Below, one piece after another: positions 34,301-44,800 of a stretch of 64,000 nt of DNA (position 1 is the stretch's first letter; each line of letters begins with the position of its first letter). A model generated the notes under the pieces. That model searched no databases. It saw nothing but the letters and a program-made list of their open reading frames with translations, and was not told the origin of the DNA. Source of the stretch: Branchiostoma floridae (taxonomy: Eukaryota > Chordata > Leptocardii > Amphioxiformes > Branchiostomatidae); contig NC_049987.1 of assembly GCF_000003815.2 (NCBI RefSeq), positions 22,993,661 to 23,057,660 of the forward strand, written 5' to 3'. The position numbers and the translations under genes were made by a program.

Positions 34301-37104
34301 GAAAATCATGCCTATAGTGGCCACGTTTGGCCAGTTCCCTCACCAGTGGCCGCTATAAACAGGTTAGATTGTAACCTTCTCTGTAAGACCTGCCTAATTA
34401 TGCTGCCTTGTTGTTGAACACACAGGTGGAAGAAAGCACAGAGCTGATAGACATTGAGAAGCTGAAACAGCGGGAGCGGATCGTGTACTTTGAGGAGGTG
34501 GTTCTGTTCGAGGATGAGCTGGCTGACAACGGCTGCTCAACACTCAGTGTCAAAATCGTAAGTAGGGACTTGTAGAGTGTTGGGGGATGCTTATACACGC
34601 ACATGTATGTTCTGATAGACCTATATTCTGACAGCCCTATCCTCCAAACCTTAGCGATAGGGGACTTTTCTTGTTGGGACAGAAAATAATTTTACCCCGT
34701 CCGTCTGAAAAGTAACATGAAACTATTGAAAATGTACTTTCATCAGCTTAAAATGACATAATTAACCAGGAAAATCAACAACATGGGCTCCCAAGCAATG
34801 AATGTGACAAAAAAAATATTTTAACCTGGTTTTGGAACATAGGAGTGTTGGAACAAAGGGGTATAACTGAGTTGTTATCATTTTGAAAGTACAATGTTAA
34901 GTTGTGGATGTGCACTGATGCCACAGCACCATCTGGGCTTGATATAGCACTTCTTATACACTCATGTATGTCTAATGAGTGTTTCATACAGTCCTAACTC
35001 ACTTTTATACAGTCCTACACATTTAAGTTATGTCAATGGTGAAACTGTTTTGACAGCATATTTCTCGTCTTATCCCCAGCGAGTAATGCCGACGAGCTTC
35101 TTCCTGTTGATGAGGTTTTTCTTGAGAGTGGACAACGTGATCATCAGGGTGCATGATACCAGACTTTACCATGAGGTGAGGCAATACTAGACTAAGTATG
35201 GTCACAGATGCCGTATACAGTTGAAGCCAGTTAATTGCACAACGGATTAAGGCGCACTTATATTAACTGCATGAATACCAAAATCCTAAACTGGTCCAGT
35301 CCAGTTGGATACCATCGCATTATTGCAGATAATTGCACAAAATACACTGGCAATGGAGTGTGCAATTAAATGGTAAGTTAAGATTTTTCAAGAAACTAAA
35401 GAAGGGATACTCAATGGAAACTTATTTAACGTTACTAGATAAATTCGAGGTCAGATCGGCAATGTGCAAACTTAGAATTAGTGCCCACCCCCTTGAAATT
35501 GAGAGAGGGCGGTACAAAAAGCTACCTGTGGGCGAAAGAACCTGTAACCATTGTACGGCAAAACCGGTGGAAGACGAAATACATTTTATTTCTAACTGCC
35601 TCTCTAACGATCAGGAAAGAAATGAGTTATTTGAAGAGGCATGCAAATTCCACAAAAATTTCCAAACGCTTACCGACGAAAACAAAACTATAACGCTGTT
35701 AACGTCACATAACCCACGCATCATAGAAAAAGTGGGACACTTCGTCTTCCACTGCTTCCAGAAAAGAAGTCAAACCCTAAATACGTAGATTGTAGCTCTC
35801 AGCAGTCCATACCATTGATAGAATAGTCACTCGTTTACACTTGTCACCATTGTTATCTATACCAAAGTATTTCATTTTATACATGTTTATTATATTTTCT
35901 GTATGTTTCATGTTGCAATTAGCCCTCGGGCAAGAACTTGCAAATAAACTTCCATTAAACAGCTTCTACTGTACATGTACTCTAATGTCATAATGGGGTA
36001 ATAAATCAATCTGTGACACTTTGTCCAAGTAACTTATTACCTGGTTGTCTAACCTTCATCCACCTATTTAGAAAAGATCCATAGTAGTCAACAATGAGGG
36101 AAAGGAACTTCATTTGGCATTAAATCATTTTTTGGGTGGATATCTGTGAAATCGGGTGTCCTTAAATAGCCTGTGTTTACACAATCTCTGGCTGGCTGAG
36201 GTTAATGACCCTGTCCTGTCCGGCTGGCCAATAGGAGTGCAATTTAGTCAGGCTAGCTTGGGTTTCCTTTCCTGGCAAAATGTTTAGACTTGTTCTTGTT
36301 CTAGTCCATAATCTGCAAACTTCCTGGTAGGAATATCATGCAGATGGAGGAGGCGCAGCGTCTGGACTACGTATGCAATGACAGCAACCTGTTCTTGAAT
36401 GTGTCCAGTCATACTTCAGTGCTCTTTAATCAAGTTTCTTCTGATTTCAGGCTGACAAGGATTACTTCTTGAGGGAGTATTCAGCAAAAGAGAACAACAT
36501 TAATGATTTGGTGGTAAGGAAATATATTACTACCAATCCTTCAAATCAAAGCTTTATGTATATTTTCCAGCAAAAAAAGTCTTCTATTAAACTCTTCATT
36601 GTTTCAAAGGAAAGGAAAACATTGAAATGCCCATTGGCAAACAATAGATGCAATAGTTTAATTTCTTAATAGAATTTGTGAATTTTTAATTACGGTAATG
36701 AAACAAGTCAATCACTTATTGTAAAATAGTTTTACACAATATTGTACATGCATGTGTAATTACTTAGATTCTTATTTTGCTATGTTCAATTTGTAGCATT
36801 CAACTGATACCTGTATGAGCCACCATTTATTGTTAAATGATAATACCTGTTCATGTTTTGAATCTGATTTAAAAAAAAAAGTTTTCGCTGACTCCTTCAG
36901 AAGCGGGGAGTGCCAGCAAGGCTTCTCCATGATCCCAACGAGATCGTGAGCAGACTGGACTCCAAGGAGATGGTCATCCACAAACTCAAGTTTCCAGCGG
37001 TCCAGACTACAAACCCAGATGCACAGACAGACTCCCAGGTCCAGACTACAAACACAAACTCCCAGAAAACAGACTGCACAGATTCTGATGCAGCAGAGAA
37101 ATAA
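28349..37104 (+). CDS. TIPRL: TIPRL (TIP41-like), regulator of PP2A-family phosphatases
   Basis: Seven exons: 28349-28503, 32764-32943, 33415-33514, 34426-34557, 35080-35175, 36451-36513, 36901-37104. They sum to 930 nt (309 residues plus TAA), and every junction is GT-AG and in frame. TIPRL binds catalytic subunits of PP2A, PP4 and PP6, and its yeast homologue Tip41 acts in TOR signalling. Family blocks in order are [102 protein letters not shown] and [10 protein letters not shown]. Human TIPRL is 272 residues; here the N-terminus is longer and Pro-rich, and the tail is rich in Thr, Asn and Gln. Intron 1 carries a DIRS-like element. Exons 2 and 4 are preceded by tandem partial copies of themselves. 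Start choice: the only ATG giving the FGPW block in frame near the promoter. Confidence 0.93.
28740..31940 (+). mobile_element. DIRS-like retrotransposon, truncated
   Basis: The element contains a gag-like frame (28969-30253) and a pol frame with reverse transcriptase (30281 to about 31935). The homology-like reading then runs into a TTG microsatellite at 31980. The RT resembles the DIRS group ([29 protein letters not shown]). The rest of RNase H, the methyltransferase and the tyrosine recombinase expected for a full DIRS element are absent. The 5' limit is uncertain. It lies in TIPRL intron 1 in the gene's own orientation. It is GC-richer than the surrounding intron. Confidence 0.75.
28969..30253 (+). 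pseudogene. DIRS-like gag protein frame
   Basis: The frame is open from after a TAA at about 28966 to TGA at 30251-30253 and has no ATG near its start, so the 5' end is probably decayed or spliced. The first part has a predicted coiled-coil-like stretch ([17 protein letters not shown]). A long region rich in Arg, Pro and Asp follows. The C-terminal third has a helical block ([15 protein letters not shown]) and a Cys/His cluster (CAGYQRGTC ... HVCKYCHKF ... CPY) like the nucleic-acid-binding zinc region of DIRS-type Gag. The ATG in an alternative frame at 28983 is closed after a dozen codons. Confidence 0.6.
30281..32242 (+). pseudogene. DIRS-like pol: reverse transcriptase, 3'-truncated
   Basis: The frame is open for 653 codons without a convincing ATG at its start. 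Residues about 280-480 form the RT palm: [53 protein letters not shown] and the catalytic YIDD. A following thumb/connection block ([37 protein letters not shown]) leads towards RNase H. After about 31935 the reading enters poly-Cys from a TTG repeat and unrelated intron, so the stop at 32242 is not the native end. The recombinase is missing. Confidence 0.75.
31941..32363 (+). other. TIPRL intron 1 remainder after the DIRS-like element
   Basis: It begins with a TTG microsatellite (about 31980-32005), then shows no recognisable gene or element up to the exon-2 copy array. Confidence 0.5.
32364..32763 (+). repeat. Two tandem decoy copies of the 5' half of TIPRL exon 2 with acceptor
   Basis: A unit of about 156 bp recurs three times. 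Each has intronic GTATATTCTGTTGT-like sequence, ATACATTCGTACCCTCAC, an acceptor and the first about 90 nt of exon 2 (ACTGGC...ATCCCCCAGCT through AAACACTC). Acceptors fall at 32449-32450 and 32605-32606 for the decoys and 32762-32763 for the true exon. Decoy reading from exon 1 would give [18 protein letters not shown] and then divert into intron and stop. Neither decoy has an obvious donor, so neither is a complete exon. Confidence 0.9.
33024..33125. mobile_element. Short hairpin MITE in TIPRL intron 2 (TAGCCTGAGTG family)
   Basis: TAGCCTGAGTGCCATCTTCC and GAGGATGGCACTCAGGCTA form inverted ends about 100 bp apart. It is the same family as 23415-23520. Confidence 0.8.
33911..34425 (+). repeat. 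Three tandem decoy copies of the start of TIPRL exon 4
   Basis: Units of 170, 170 and 175 bp start at 33911, 34081 and 34251, directly before the real exon at 34426. Each starts after an ACACAG-type acceptor and repeats the first about 65 nt of exon 4 (GAGCTGATAGACATTGAG, CTGAAACAG) before diverging. Units 1 and 2 differ at only a few positions. In units 1 and 2 a GTAAGA donor follows about 130 nt after the acceptor (34041 and 34211), so each could be spliced in as a 130-nt exon that shifts the frame. Confidence 0.92.
34558..36450 (+). other. TIPRL introns 4 and 5; LINE tail inside intron 5
   Basis: Intron 4 (34558-35079) shows nothing recognisable. Intron 5 (35176-36450) holds a retrotransposon 3' fragment at about 35333-35788, a dispersed repeat near 36025-36065 and a TAGCCTGTGTTTACACAA fold-back at about 36170-36260, similar to 20880-20955. 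Confidence 0.55.
35333..35788 (+). pseudogene. C-terminal fragment of a LINE protein
   Basis: The open frame of 151 codons carries the Cys/His tail typical of many LINE ORF2 C-termini: [22 protein letters not shown] and [10 protein letters not shown] (C-x2-C ... H-x4-C spacing). No reverse transcriptase is present upstream. The first codons appear to be intron sequence read by chance. It is a 5'-truncated insertion in TIPRL intron 5, in the sense orientation. Confidence 0.7.
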
Positions 37105-38713
37105 CATGGTCCTGTCCCCAGCTTTCACTTTTTTTTCTGTCTCAAACTATAGACAGACTCACAGCAAACATACCTGACAGACTTGTTGTAACTGTAAGTA
37201 GAGAAGTGTTATTAGGCAGTACTGCACTTTGCTTAAAGATCACTAGATGTCTCTGCTGCACTGCTTTGTGCACAGATTTATCATCACTAACCATCAGGCA
37301 ATGATGTTGTTGAAGTTTACGATTGCGTAACAGGGCTGTCTTCGGGTTTAAACTTTTTTCTGTCCCACTCATTGTTTTGGAGCCCACGTTGTTGCTTTTG
37401 TTGTTGGATCCGTCATTTTAAGCTGACGAAAACACCTTTTCATCAATTTCCTGTCATGCACCTCAGATTTTTTGGACAGATGGGGTGAAATTTTTGTCCA
37501 TCCCGATAAGCAGATTTCCATTGTGGGATGGAGGGACAGGTCTTGGAGGCAGCCCTGGTCACTGGGTATGTGTGAGCTGAGTGGAAAATCAAAATCAATG
37601 GCCTGAAAGCAGGGATTTTTTTTTAGGTTGTAAGTTATCGTTTCAGTCACTACATGCCCTATTTAAAAATAGACTGACTCTGGGATATGAATTTGATTTT
37701 AACCTTTATCACCCTGAAGTAGCCATTTGGCTACCAATTCTCTATTGGTTGGTGTGTTACACCGAACGGAGGTTATACCGGCTATATAGATACAGATGGT
37801 TAAAGAATTAGTTAGCTGGGAGATCTGTATAGATATTCAGGTTATGATAGAAGTAAAGATGCCATAATGACATAATGTAGAAGAAAGTAAAAGTATTCTC
37901 TTTCAATTCACTTTACTGCACAGCCAGGACTGTGGGGAAATACAAGGCTATAGTTTAGATTTTCGAATTTCCCAAGATTCTAACTTAAGAGATATATATA
38001 TATAATTCTCTGTAGTACTATCCAGTATTTGATTATACTGCTGCAGGGTCCTTGACAAAGGGGTAGGCAGTAGTCGGCTAGTCTTCACACACCGCTTCCA
38101 GGCAGCTCTGACTTTTTGTCAATGTGTGTAAATTTTCAGAATGTCACATATACTTTCATATTGCACATAGGATGTTGGGTGTTTCTGTGCTTTGAATAAG
38201 TATGACAGTACTTTTTGTACACAAAAAGCTACATTCACATGTTAGCCACCGAATACCAGTGTTTGATATTAGTGTTTTTGTGTGGTTTGCACCAGTTTGT
38301 GAAACCATAGAATGGTTGTCTTTCTGTATCAATATTTTGGTTTGAACAAGAACTGGTTTTATGACAAAACATCATTGCTGGATGAGATTAAATAATGTGG
38401 ACAAAATGGTGATGTTTTGTTATACATGTCATAATGAAGCCTTTAGTGATGGGGTAAAGCACACTGTTGTAAAAACAGTTGAATGTCAGCTTCACTTTGT
38501 ACCCAAAGCTGTACAATGAATAGATTGCAATCTTTACTAACCTGTGAGCAACATATCTCTTTGAAATGTTTTTGTCTGTGTGCATTTATTTCTATGTGTG
38601 TGTGTGTGTGTGCATTTATTTCTATGCGCGCGCGTGTGTGCGTGCATGTGTCTGTGTTTATGTGAATAACAAGTCCTCATAAATCACAACCACACCAGAT
38701 CTTGATACTCAAC
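37105..38713 (+). other. TIPRL 3' UTR and intergenic sequence
   Basis: No coding signal. A segment at about 37630-37810 (with TGTGTTACACCGAACGGAGG and TATACCGGCTATATAGATAC) reappears inverted inside HELB copy 2 intron 57582-57953. About 38036-38115 resembles 41480-41560, the end of a LINE tail. A GT/GC microsatellite lies at about 38595-38650. Confidence 0.55.
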
Positions 38714-41060
38714 TACTTTATTCGTCACTGGCTCCTTCAACCAAGTCTCTCTCCTGGTATTCAAGCGAACCTACCGGAATTTCTGCCCTGAAGATTTTCT
38801 GAAGGATGCAGAAATGGTACCGTGGCATCTTGTGCTGGAGGAATCAGACGTCAATGATGCACTTCACCTCTTCACAGTCATGTTTAATGATATAGCTGAT
38901 CAACACGCTCCTATGAGAAAACGAGCAGTGAAGTCAAACCCAGTGGCATGCCTAGACGATGAGCTCAGGGAACTGATGTGTCTTAGGGATGAGGCTAAGA
39001 GAGAATCGGCTGCCTCGGGTCTCCAGTCTGACTTCGAGGTTTACAAGAAACTCCGAAACACAGTCGTGAATCTAAACAGGAAAAAGAAGGCTGCATTCCA
39101 CAAAACAAAGCTAGAAGAGAGTAAAGATGACCCTAAAGCAATGTGGAAAACCTTAAACGGGATCCTGGGCAAAGGATCTAAACGGTCGACTGGTGTAGTT
39201 GAACAGGATGGCATTTACCTTGTTAAAGCAAAGGATATTGCTGAACACTTCAACAACTATTTCCTGAACAAAGTAAACATCTTGCGGCAAGACATGCATC
39301 AACAAAGTAATGACACCTTGCTACACCTGATCGAAGAAAACATCATGGCTGACAAGGACTGCAGTTTTGCTTTTCAGCAAGTAAGAAGAGAGGAGGTGTA
39401 CAAGCTCCTTATAGACTTGCCAGAGGGAACAGCTGCTGGGCTGGACAACATGGACAATAAACTCCTGAGACTTGCAGCAGAGCTAGTGTCCGCTCCTCTT
39501 TGCTATATCATTAACTTGTCTTTTGCTACCTCAGTCTTCCCTAGGGAATGGAAGAAGGCTAAGGTAGTGCCCATTCCCAAGTCAGCAACAGCTCCCTTCT
39601 GTGGTGCAAACAGTAGGCCTATTAGCCTTCTTCCTGCTACTAGCAAGATAATGGAACATAGTGTTAGTATTCAGGTGTCAGATTATTTCCAACAGAACTC
39701 ACTTATGTCTAATCACCAGCATGCATACAGGAAAAACCATTCAACTTGTACGGCACTGCTACACATGGTAGATGACTGGTATCAAAGTATAGATCAGGGA
39801 AGCCTAGTAGGCGCCATTTTTCTGGATTTCTCGGAAGCATTTGATCTTGTTGATCACAGCCGTCTACTCCAGAAACTTGGCTGCTATGGCTTTAGCGAAT
39901 CTACAACTACATGGATGGCAAGTTATTTGACAGGGAGGCAACAGTGTGTCCACATTAATGGCACTAACTCCTCCTTCTTAGAACTACCCTGTGGTGTTCC
40001 CCAGGGGAGTTGTTTGGGACCTCTTATATTCACCATTACACAAATGATTTGCCACTTGCTGTAAGTAAGGCCACAGCAGATATGTACGCTGACGACACCT
40101 CAGCCTACACCTGTGACCCTGCAATTGAGACAATCTCCAGTAATTTACAAACAGAAGTGAACAATATCTGCAACTGGGTAAGAATGAACCAGCTTCTCCT
40201 GAACGCATCAAAGACAAAATGCATAGTTCTCGGAAGTAAACCTAAAGTGTCAAAAAGGCCCAAACTTGCCTTGACTGTGGACGGTAAAAGCATAGAACAA
40301 GTTACAGAAGTAAAACTGCTAGGCACAACCATTGACGATTGTCTCAGTTGGAACTCTCAAACAAAGTCTACCTCAAAGAAAATGGCCAGGTCTCTGGGGA
40401 TGGTTAAAAGATGTGCTAAGTTTATGGATCAGAAATTGTTAAACACAGTAATTGAATGTCTGGTATTGTCTCGTATTGACTACTGTAGCCCAGTGTGGTC
40501 TTGCACAACAAAGAGGAACTTAAATCTTCTACAGAGAGTACAGAATAAGGCTAATCGTCTCCTCCAGATGATACCGAAATGGAAATCTGTGAACACTAGA
40601 TTGTTATTGAACACTATGACTACTTTCAGGAGAATTGTGTTGACCAATGAACCTGTATGTCTCAGCAGTAAACTGTCTTTTGTTAAGAAACATCACAATT
40701 ACAGCACTCGTTTTGCTTCAGGTAGAACTTTCAAGTTGGACAAACCTAGAACAAACTCCTTAAAAAGAACTTTCAGGTATAGAGCAACATCTATGTGGAA
40801 TCGGCTACCTATAGCACTACAGTCTGCCCTATCTTCAAGGTCATTCAAAACTGGTCTCTGTGACCTGGTCTCCTGTATGGAAAAATGATCTTGGCTGTTC
40901 CATAACTTGCGTATTGTGTATATATCATGACTGTTTTTAACTATGTTTGTAAATATTGTCCACTGTATGTGTTATCTGTGTATATGTATGAAGTCCAGGA
41001 AGATTAGTGGCGTGCCCTAGGGCACGTCACTAATGGATTTTCGAATAAAGTTTCAAAGTT
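38714..41060 (+). pseudogene. LINE with reverse transcriptase, 5'-truncated and frameshifted
   Basis: In-frame similarity to a LINE begins at about 38714, at the end of the endonuclease region, and runs to 40888. RT motifs are GTAAGLDNMDNKLL, SRPISLLPATSKIME, HAYRKNHSTCTALL, FLDFSEAFDLVDH, GVPQGSCLGPLIF and the catalytic YADDT. The C-terminal region has LSRIDYCSPVWS and FRYRATSMWNRLP. Between GPLIF and YTNDLP (about 40030) one base is missing, moving the frame from 38814-40064 into 40010-40888, so no intact protein can be made. The tail includes AATAAA at 41044-41049, near the likely 3' end. The motif style is that of the CR1/Jockey-like LINEs. That assignment is tentative. Confidence 0.85.
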
Positions 41061-41483
41061 TCATGGTGCCCACATGTAACTCTCGTGGCTAGGGGAGGGT
41101 ACTGGTACAAGAATTTCAGGTACAGGTCAAGTTCAAGTCTAGACGATCAGGTCCAGACCTGAACCTGATTGTCTGAAACCTTGTGAATGGATGATACGAA
41201 AACAGTGGTCAAACAAATTGGTCTGGTGGAGTATCTGTCTCTATTTTGGTCATTATTTTCTTGGATCGGTAAGCCTCAAAAAGCTGGACACAAGCTGATA
41301 AAATGAGTTCATTTTCTATTCATTCCAAAATTTGGTCCACTGATTTTTTTTTATCCATTTGAATTGGACTGGTCCATGAAGAAAACAGTTTTGTACCGGA
41401 ATGATTACTCAACACTTCTGCTCTACCCCCAAGAAGATGACTACAGCCAACTCACTCACACTCACTCACTATCCATGGTTAGA
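41061..41483. other. Intergenic spacer between LINE and LINE tail
   Basis: No gene. About 41090-41180 contains CAGGTCCAGACCTGAACC-type blocks also present near 20560-20655, suggesting a shared short element. Confidence 0.5.
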
Positions 41484-41744
41484 TTATACTGCTGCTGGGT
41501 TCCCTGACGCAGGGGTAGGCAGCAGTCGGCCAGTCTTCACACTCCTCTTCCATTTGGCTCTGTCCAGTGGGTCGACCCCTGTCAGACCGCACTCCTTCAA
41601 GTCCCTACTGACACAGTCCCTCCAGGTTTTTCTAGGTCTACCACGACCTCTGTTGCCAGTCACTTTCAGTTTGGTGATCTTATTAATGCAGTCACTCGAT
41701 CTTTCAACGTGCCCAAACCACCTAAGGCGACGGGCCTGCAGCAC
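41484..41744 (-). pseudogene. LINE ORF2 C-terminal remnant
   Basis: The minus-strand frame of 86 codons has the usual LINE tail signature RRLRWFGHVERS, GRGRPRKTWRDCV and LDRAKWKRSV. There is no reverse transcriptase upstream. It differs in sequence from the other two LINEs in the window. It lies about 60 bp beyond the HELB copy 1 stop codon and may form part of that transcript's 3' UTR. Confidence 0.75.
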
Positions 41745-41806
41745 TGAGATGATGTCCAGAATACCAAGTTTATCAAGTTGACAACTTGTTACAATAACTG
41801 CTTGGC

Positions 41807-44800
41807 CTATTTAGTATTTGGGCTTGCTAGACTGAGCTGGCTCAAGGTGCTGGATGGAGTAGCCTGCAGGACGCGGGAAAAATCGTTTTTCTGGATCTTA
41901 CTTGGGGTGCTGGGGGTCAACGCCCTGTCTTCATTAGCCAGTGTCCGCTTTGGTGAGGACACACTAACCATTGGCTGCTGTAGTGGTTCTGCAGCACCAC
42001 TAGTGGTTCCTGTTGGTACTGCAGATGTTCGCTTCAGTGACCTCACACTTTTGCCTCCCGCTGATGGTACTGTGGGGGGACTCACCACTGGCTGTGGCAG
42101 TGGTTCTGCAGTGCCACTAGTGGTTCCTGTTGGTACTGCAGGTGAAGACACACTTTGACCAGATTTGCGGTGTACGGTGCTCCTGTTGGGTTGTGCTTTT
42201 CCACCTTCTCCAAACAGGGAGCGCCTGGCTGCATTTTTGGGTACTGTAAAAAGACTGACAAAATATTTTTGGTAAAAACACAAAAGCCCAGAACACATTT
42301 GTGAAATAATGAAACATATTAGAATGCTGCAACAAAGAAATAAAGGTACTGTTGATTCAGACAGTGTTCACTTGTATTGCAGAGCTCGTCTACTGAAAAA
42401 GAGCGATGCTACAGTCTCATTTGGAAGGCCCCTCAGCATAGTATTTTACTGCACAAGTTATCTTTGGCAGGACAACATCACTGACTAGACGTCCCTCAGC
42501 CTACAGGAGAGGATAACCCCGGCTAGGGAAAAACGAGCCTGGAGGCAACTCTCTATCTTCATGGCTACCTTGTCCCCCCAACGACCTGAAGGTCAAGGTA
42601 CAAGGTAGGAAGGTAGGTGTTGAATATTACTAGCAGAGGCTCTTACCTGGATGACCCTTGCCCTTCCTCCAGGACCATCCCTGGACCTGAAATGGCAGTG
42701 AATCTCTCCAAGTCTCCATCAGCTGTTGCAGTACTGGGTCCAGCACCACTGTCTCTACCTGCACACAGAACATCAACATTTTCACTCTGTCCTGTATCAC
42801 ATCATTCATACATCCAAGCTACAGCCTTTGAAATACACTTTCAATGCCAAAGTTTCACAACAATGACAATGATGTTTATTGCAAATCCATGCCCAACATG
42901 GACTAAATGCATTGACTTAGATAACTACAGTAAAAGTGTAGAGAGGTTAATAAAGGGTTAATGCCCCGCCTTTTCCTCTGTGTATATGGTGAGATAATCC
43001 CTGGTCAGGCGTGATAACCACCGAATAAACCACCGACTGACACACGTAGCCTATCCAACTGACACAGGGCGTTTTCTGCGTGTTTACTGTAACAACCTGC
43101 AGATGACCGCGGTTGACCTCCTATAGAACGCCCGTCTCTTTCCTGAGACTCCTTAAATGTGTGATAGATAAATCAACGAAATGTTCTTGGGAAGATTTTC
43201 CCAACTGCTAGAAGTTGAAGTAGATATATTTGATAACATTTGTTACCTGTACCAAGTGCTGTGACAAAACCTCTTCTGGTCTTCAATGGCTTCAACAGCT
43301 GAAACAAGAAGGCCAAAGGTGAAGTCAAAAGAGAATTCTCTCTCTCTGTACCAGTATATAATATACCGATACATATACATACTGCATGATGCAGAAGAGA
43401 CTGGAGCGGGTCAAGGGAGGGGTTCCTCCGAAGAGAGTGACAATACCCTGCCATGAGAGTGAGAGAGATATGCACAGAAGCAATGTCAATTATCATAATA
43501 TTAGTTGCATAAACACATATTACAAAGGGAAAACAATAAATCTTGTAGTTCCTAAGAAGCATGACTATTTAATATTGTGCACATTATATACCACAATCCG
43601 TGACAATATATAATAAGAGACCTACCTTGTCCAGGAAGTTGTGCAGGAGTGTATTCCTTTGGATGGGTGGTTTCTGCACAGACTGGCTGAGTGAGCTGCG
43701 GGACGTTATCACATACACTGCCTTTCTTCCGCGAGTCACGGCCGTGTACACGTGCTGCCAGTTCTGGTACCAGCAGGGAGCCCCGACAACATACAGCACC
43801 GTGTCCGACTCAGAACCCTGCAAACATGGAGAACAGTTAGGGATCACATTTTAAATGCATGTACTGCCTATCTTATGTTAGCCTCCATAGCAGGCTCTCT
43901 GGGGCCTTTTTTGGGCTCATAACACACTTTTGCTGATTGCTGGCATTTTCTGATTGCCGTTTGGATGCAGGCTCTTGGAGGCCAGCAATCAGAAAATGCC
44001 AGCAATCAGCGACCGAGTACAAATAGAAATGGCTAGCAAAAGTGTATTAGGCCACACCAATTTAATTTCTTGGTTCACGGATTCGCTCGCTCCTATTTTT
44101 TGGAAAAAAAAATAAAAATAAAAATTACCACTCAGCAAATTTTCACCATTAATGAAACCATTCACCAACTTTCTGGTGTAGCAAACATAAAAACTGATAC
44201 TACTTTTGTAATTTTCAATGAACAGGTGCTGTTACTCTACAGTTAGTGTTTTTGTACTTTTTTCAAGCTGAAAACATTTTATTCTTTATGTTTTGGATTA
44301 GCTCTTACCTTAACCCCAACCATTTTACAATTTTTATTTCTATTTTTATTTCGCCCTCTCGCTCCATATATTTTATGAAAAAATCCGTGAACCAAGAAAT
44401 TAAATTGGTGTGGCCTTATGAGACCAAAAAAGGCCCCAGAGAGCCTGCTATGGAGGTTAATCTTATGTACACTGTACATGTATATGATTGTGTGTACATA
44501 CGTTTAGGACTGCATCTGTTAGCACAATACCTACCAAACCCAACTCAGAACCCTACTAACATGTAGGACATGTCAGAATGGGTTTCAAAAGGCTGACATC
44601 ATAATGCATGTGACATGACTGTATTTCCCAAGTTTTCATGATAAAAGACGAGAAAAGGGCTGTTCAATCATTTCAAGAACATTGTATCAACAATGCTATA
44701 ACTTAGTTCAAATGGCATCACAGACACTGGAGCCAAATGAATTTCAGTGCACTATTAAACACAGTTAAACTTGACCATTCAAAGGACTTCAACAATGGTT

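Noticed and set aside
41778-42158. Plus-strand frame with repeated VVPVGTA
   Set aside because: Antisense shadow of the low-complexity last exon of HELB copy 1.
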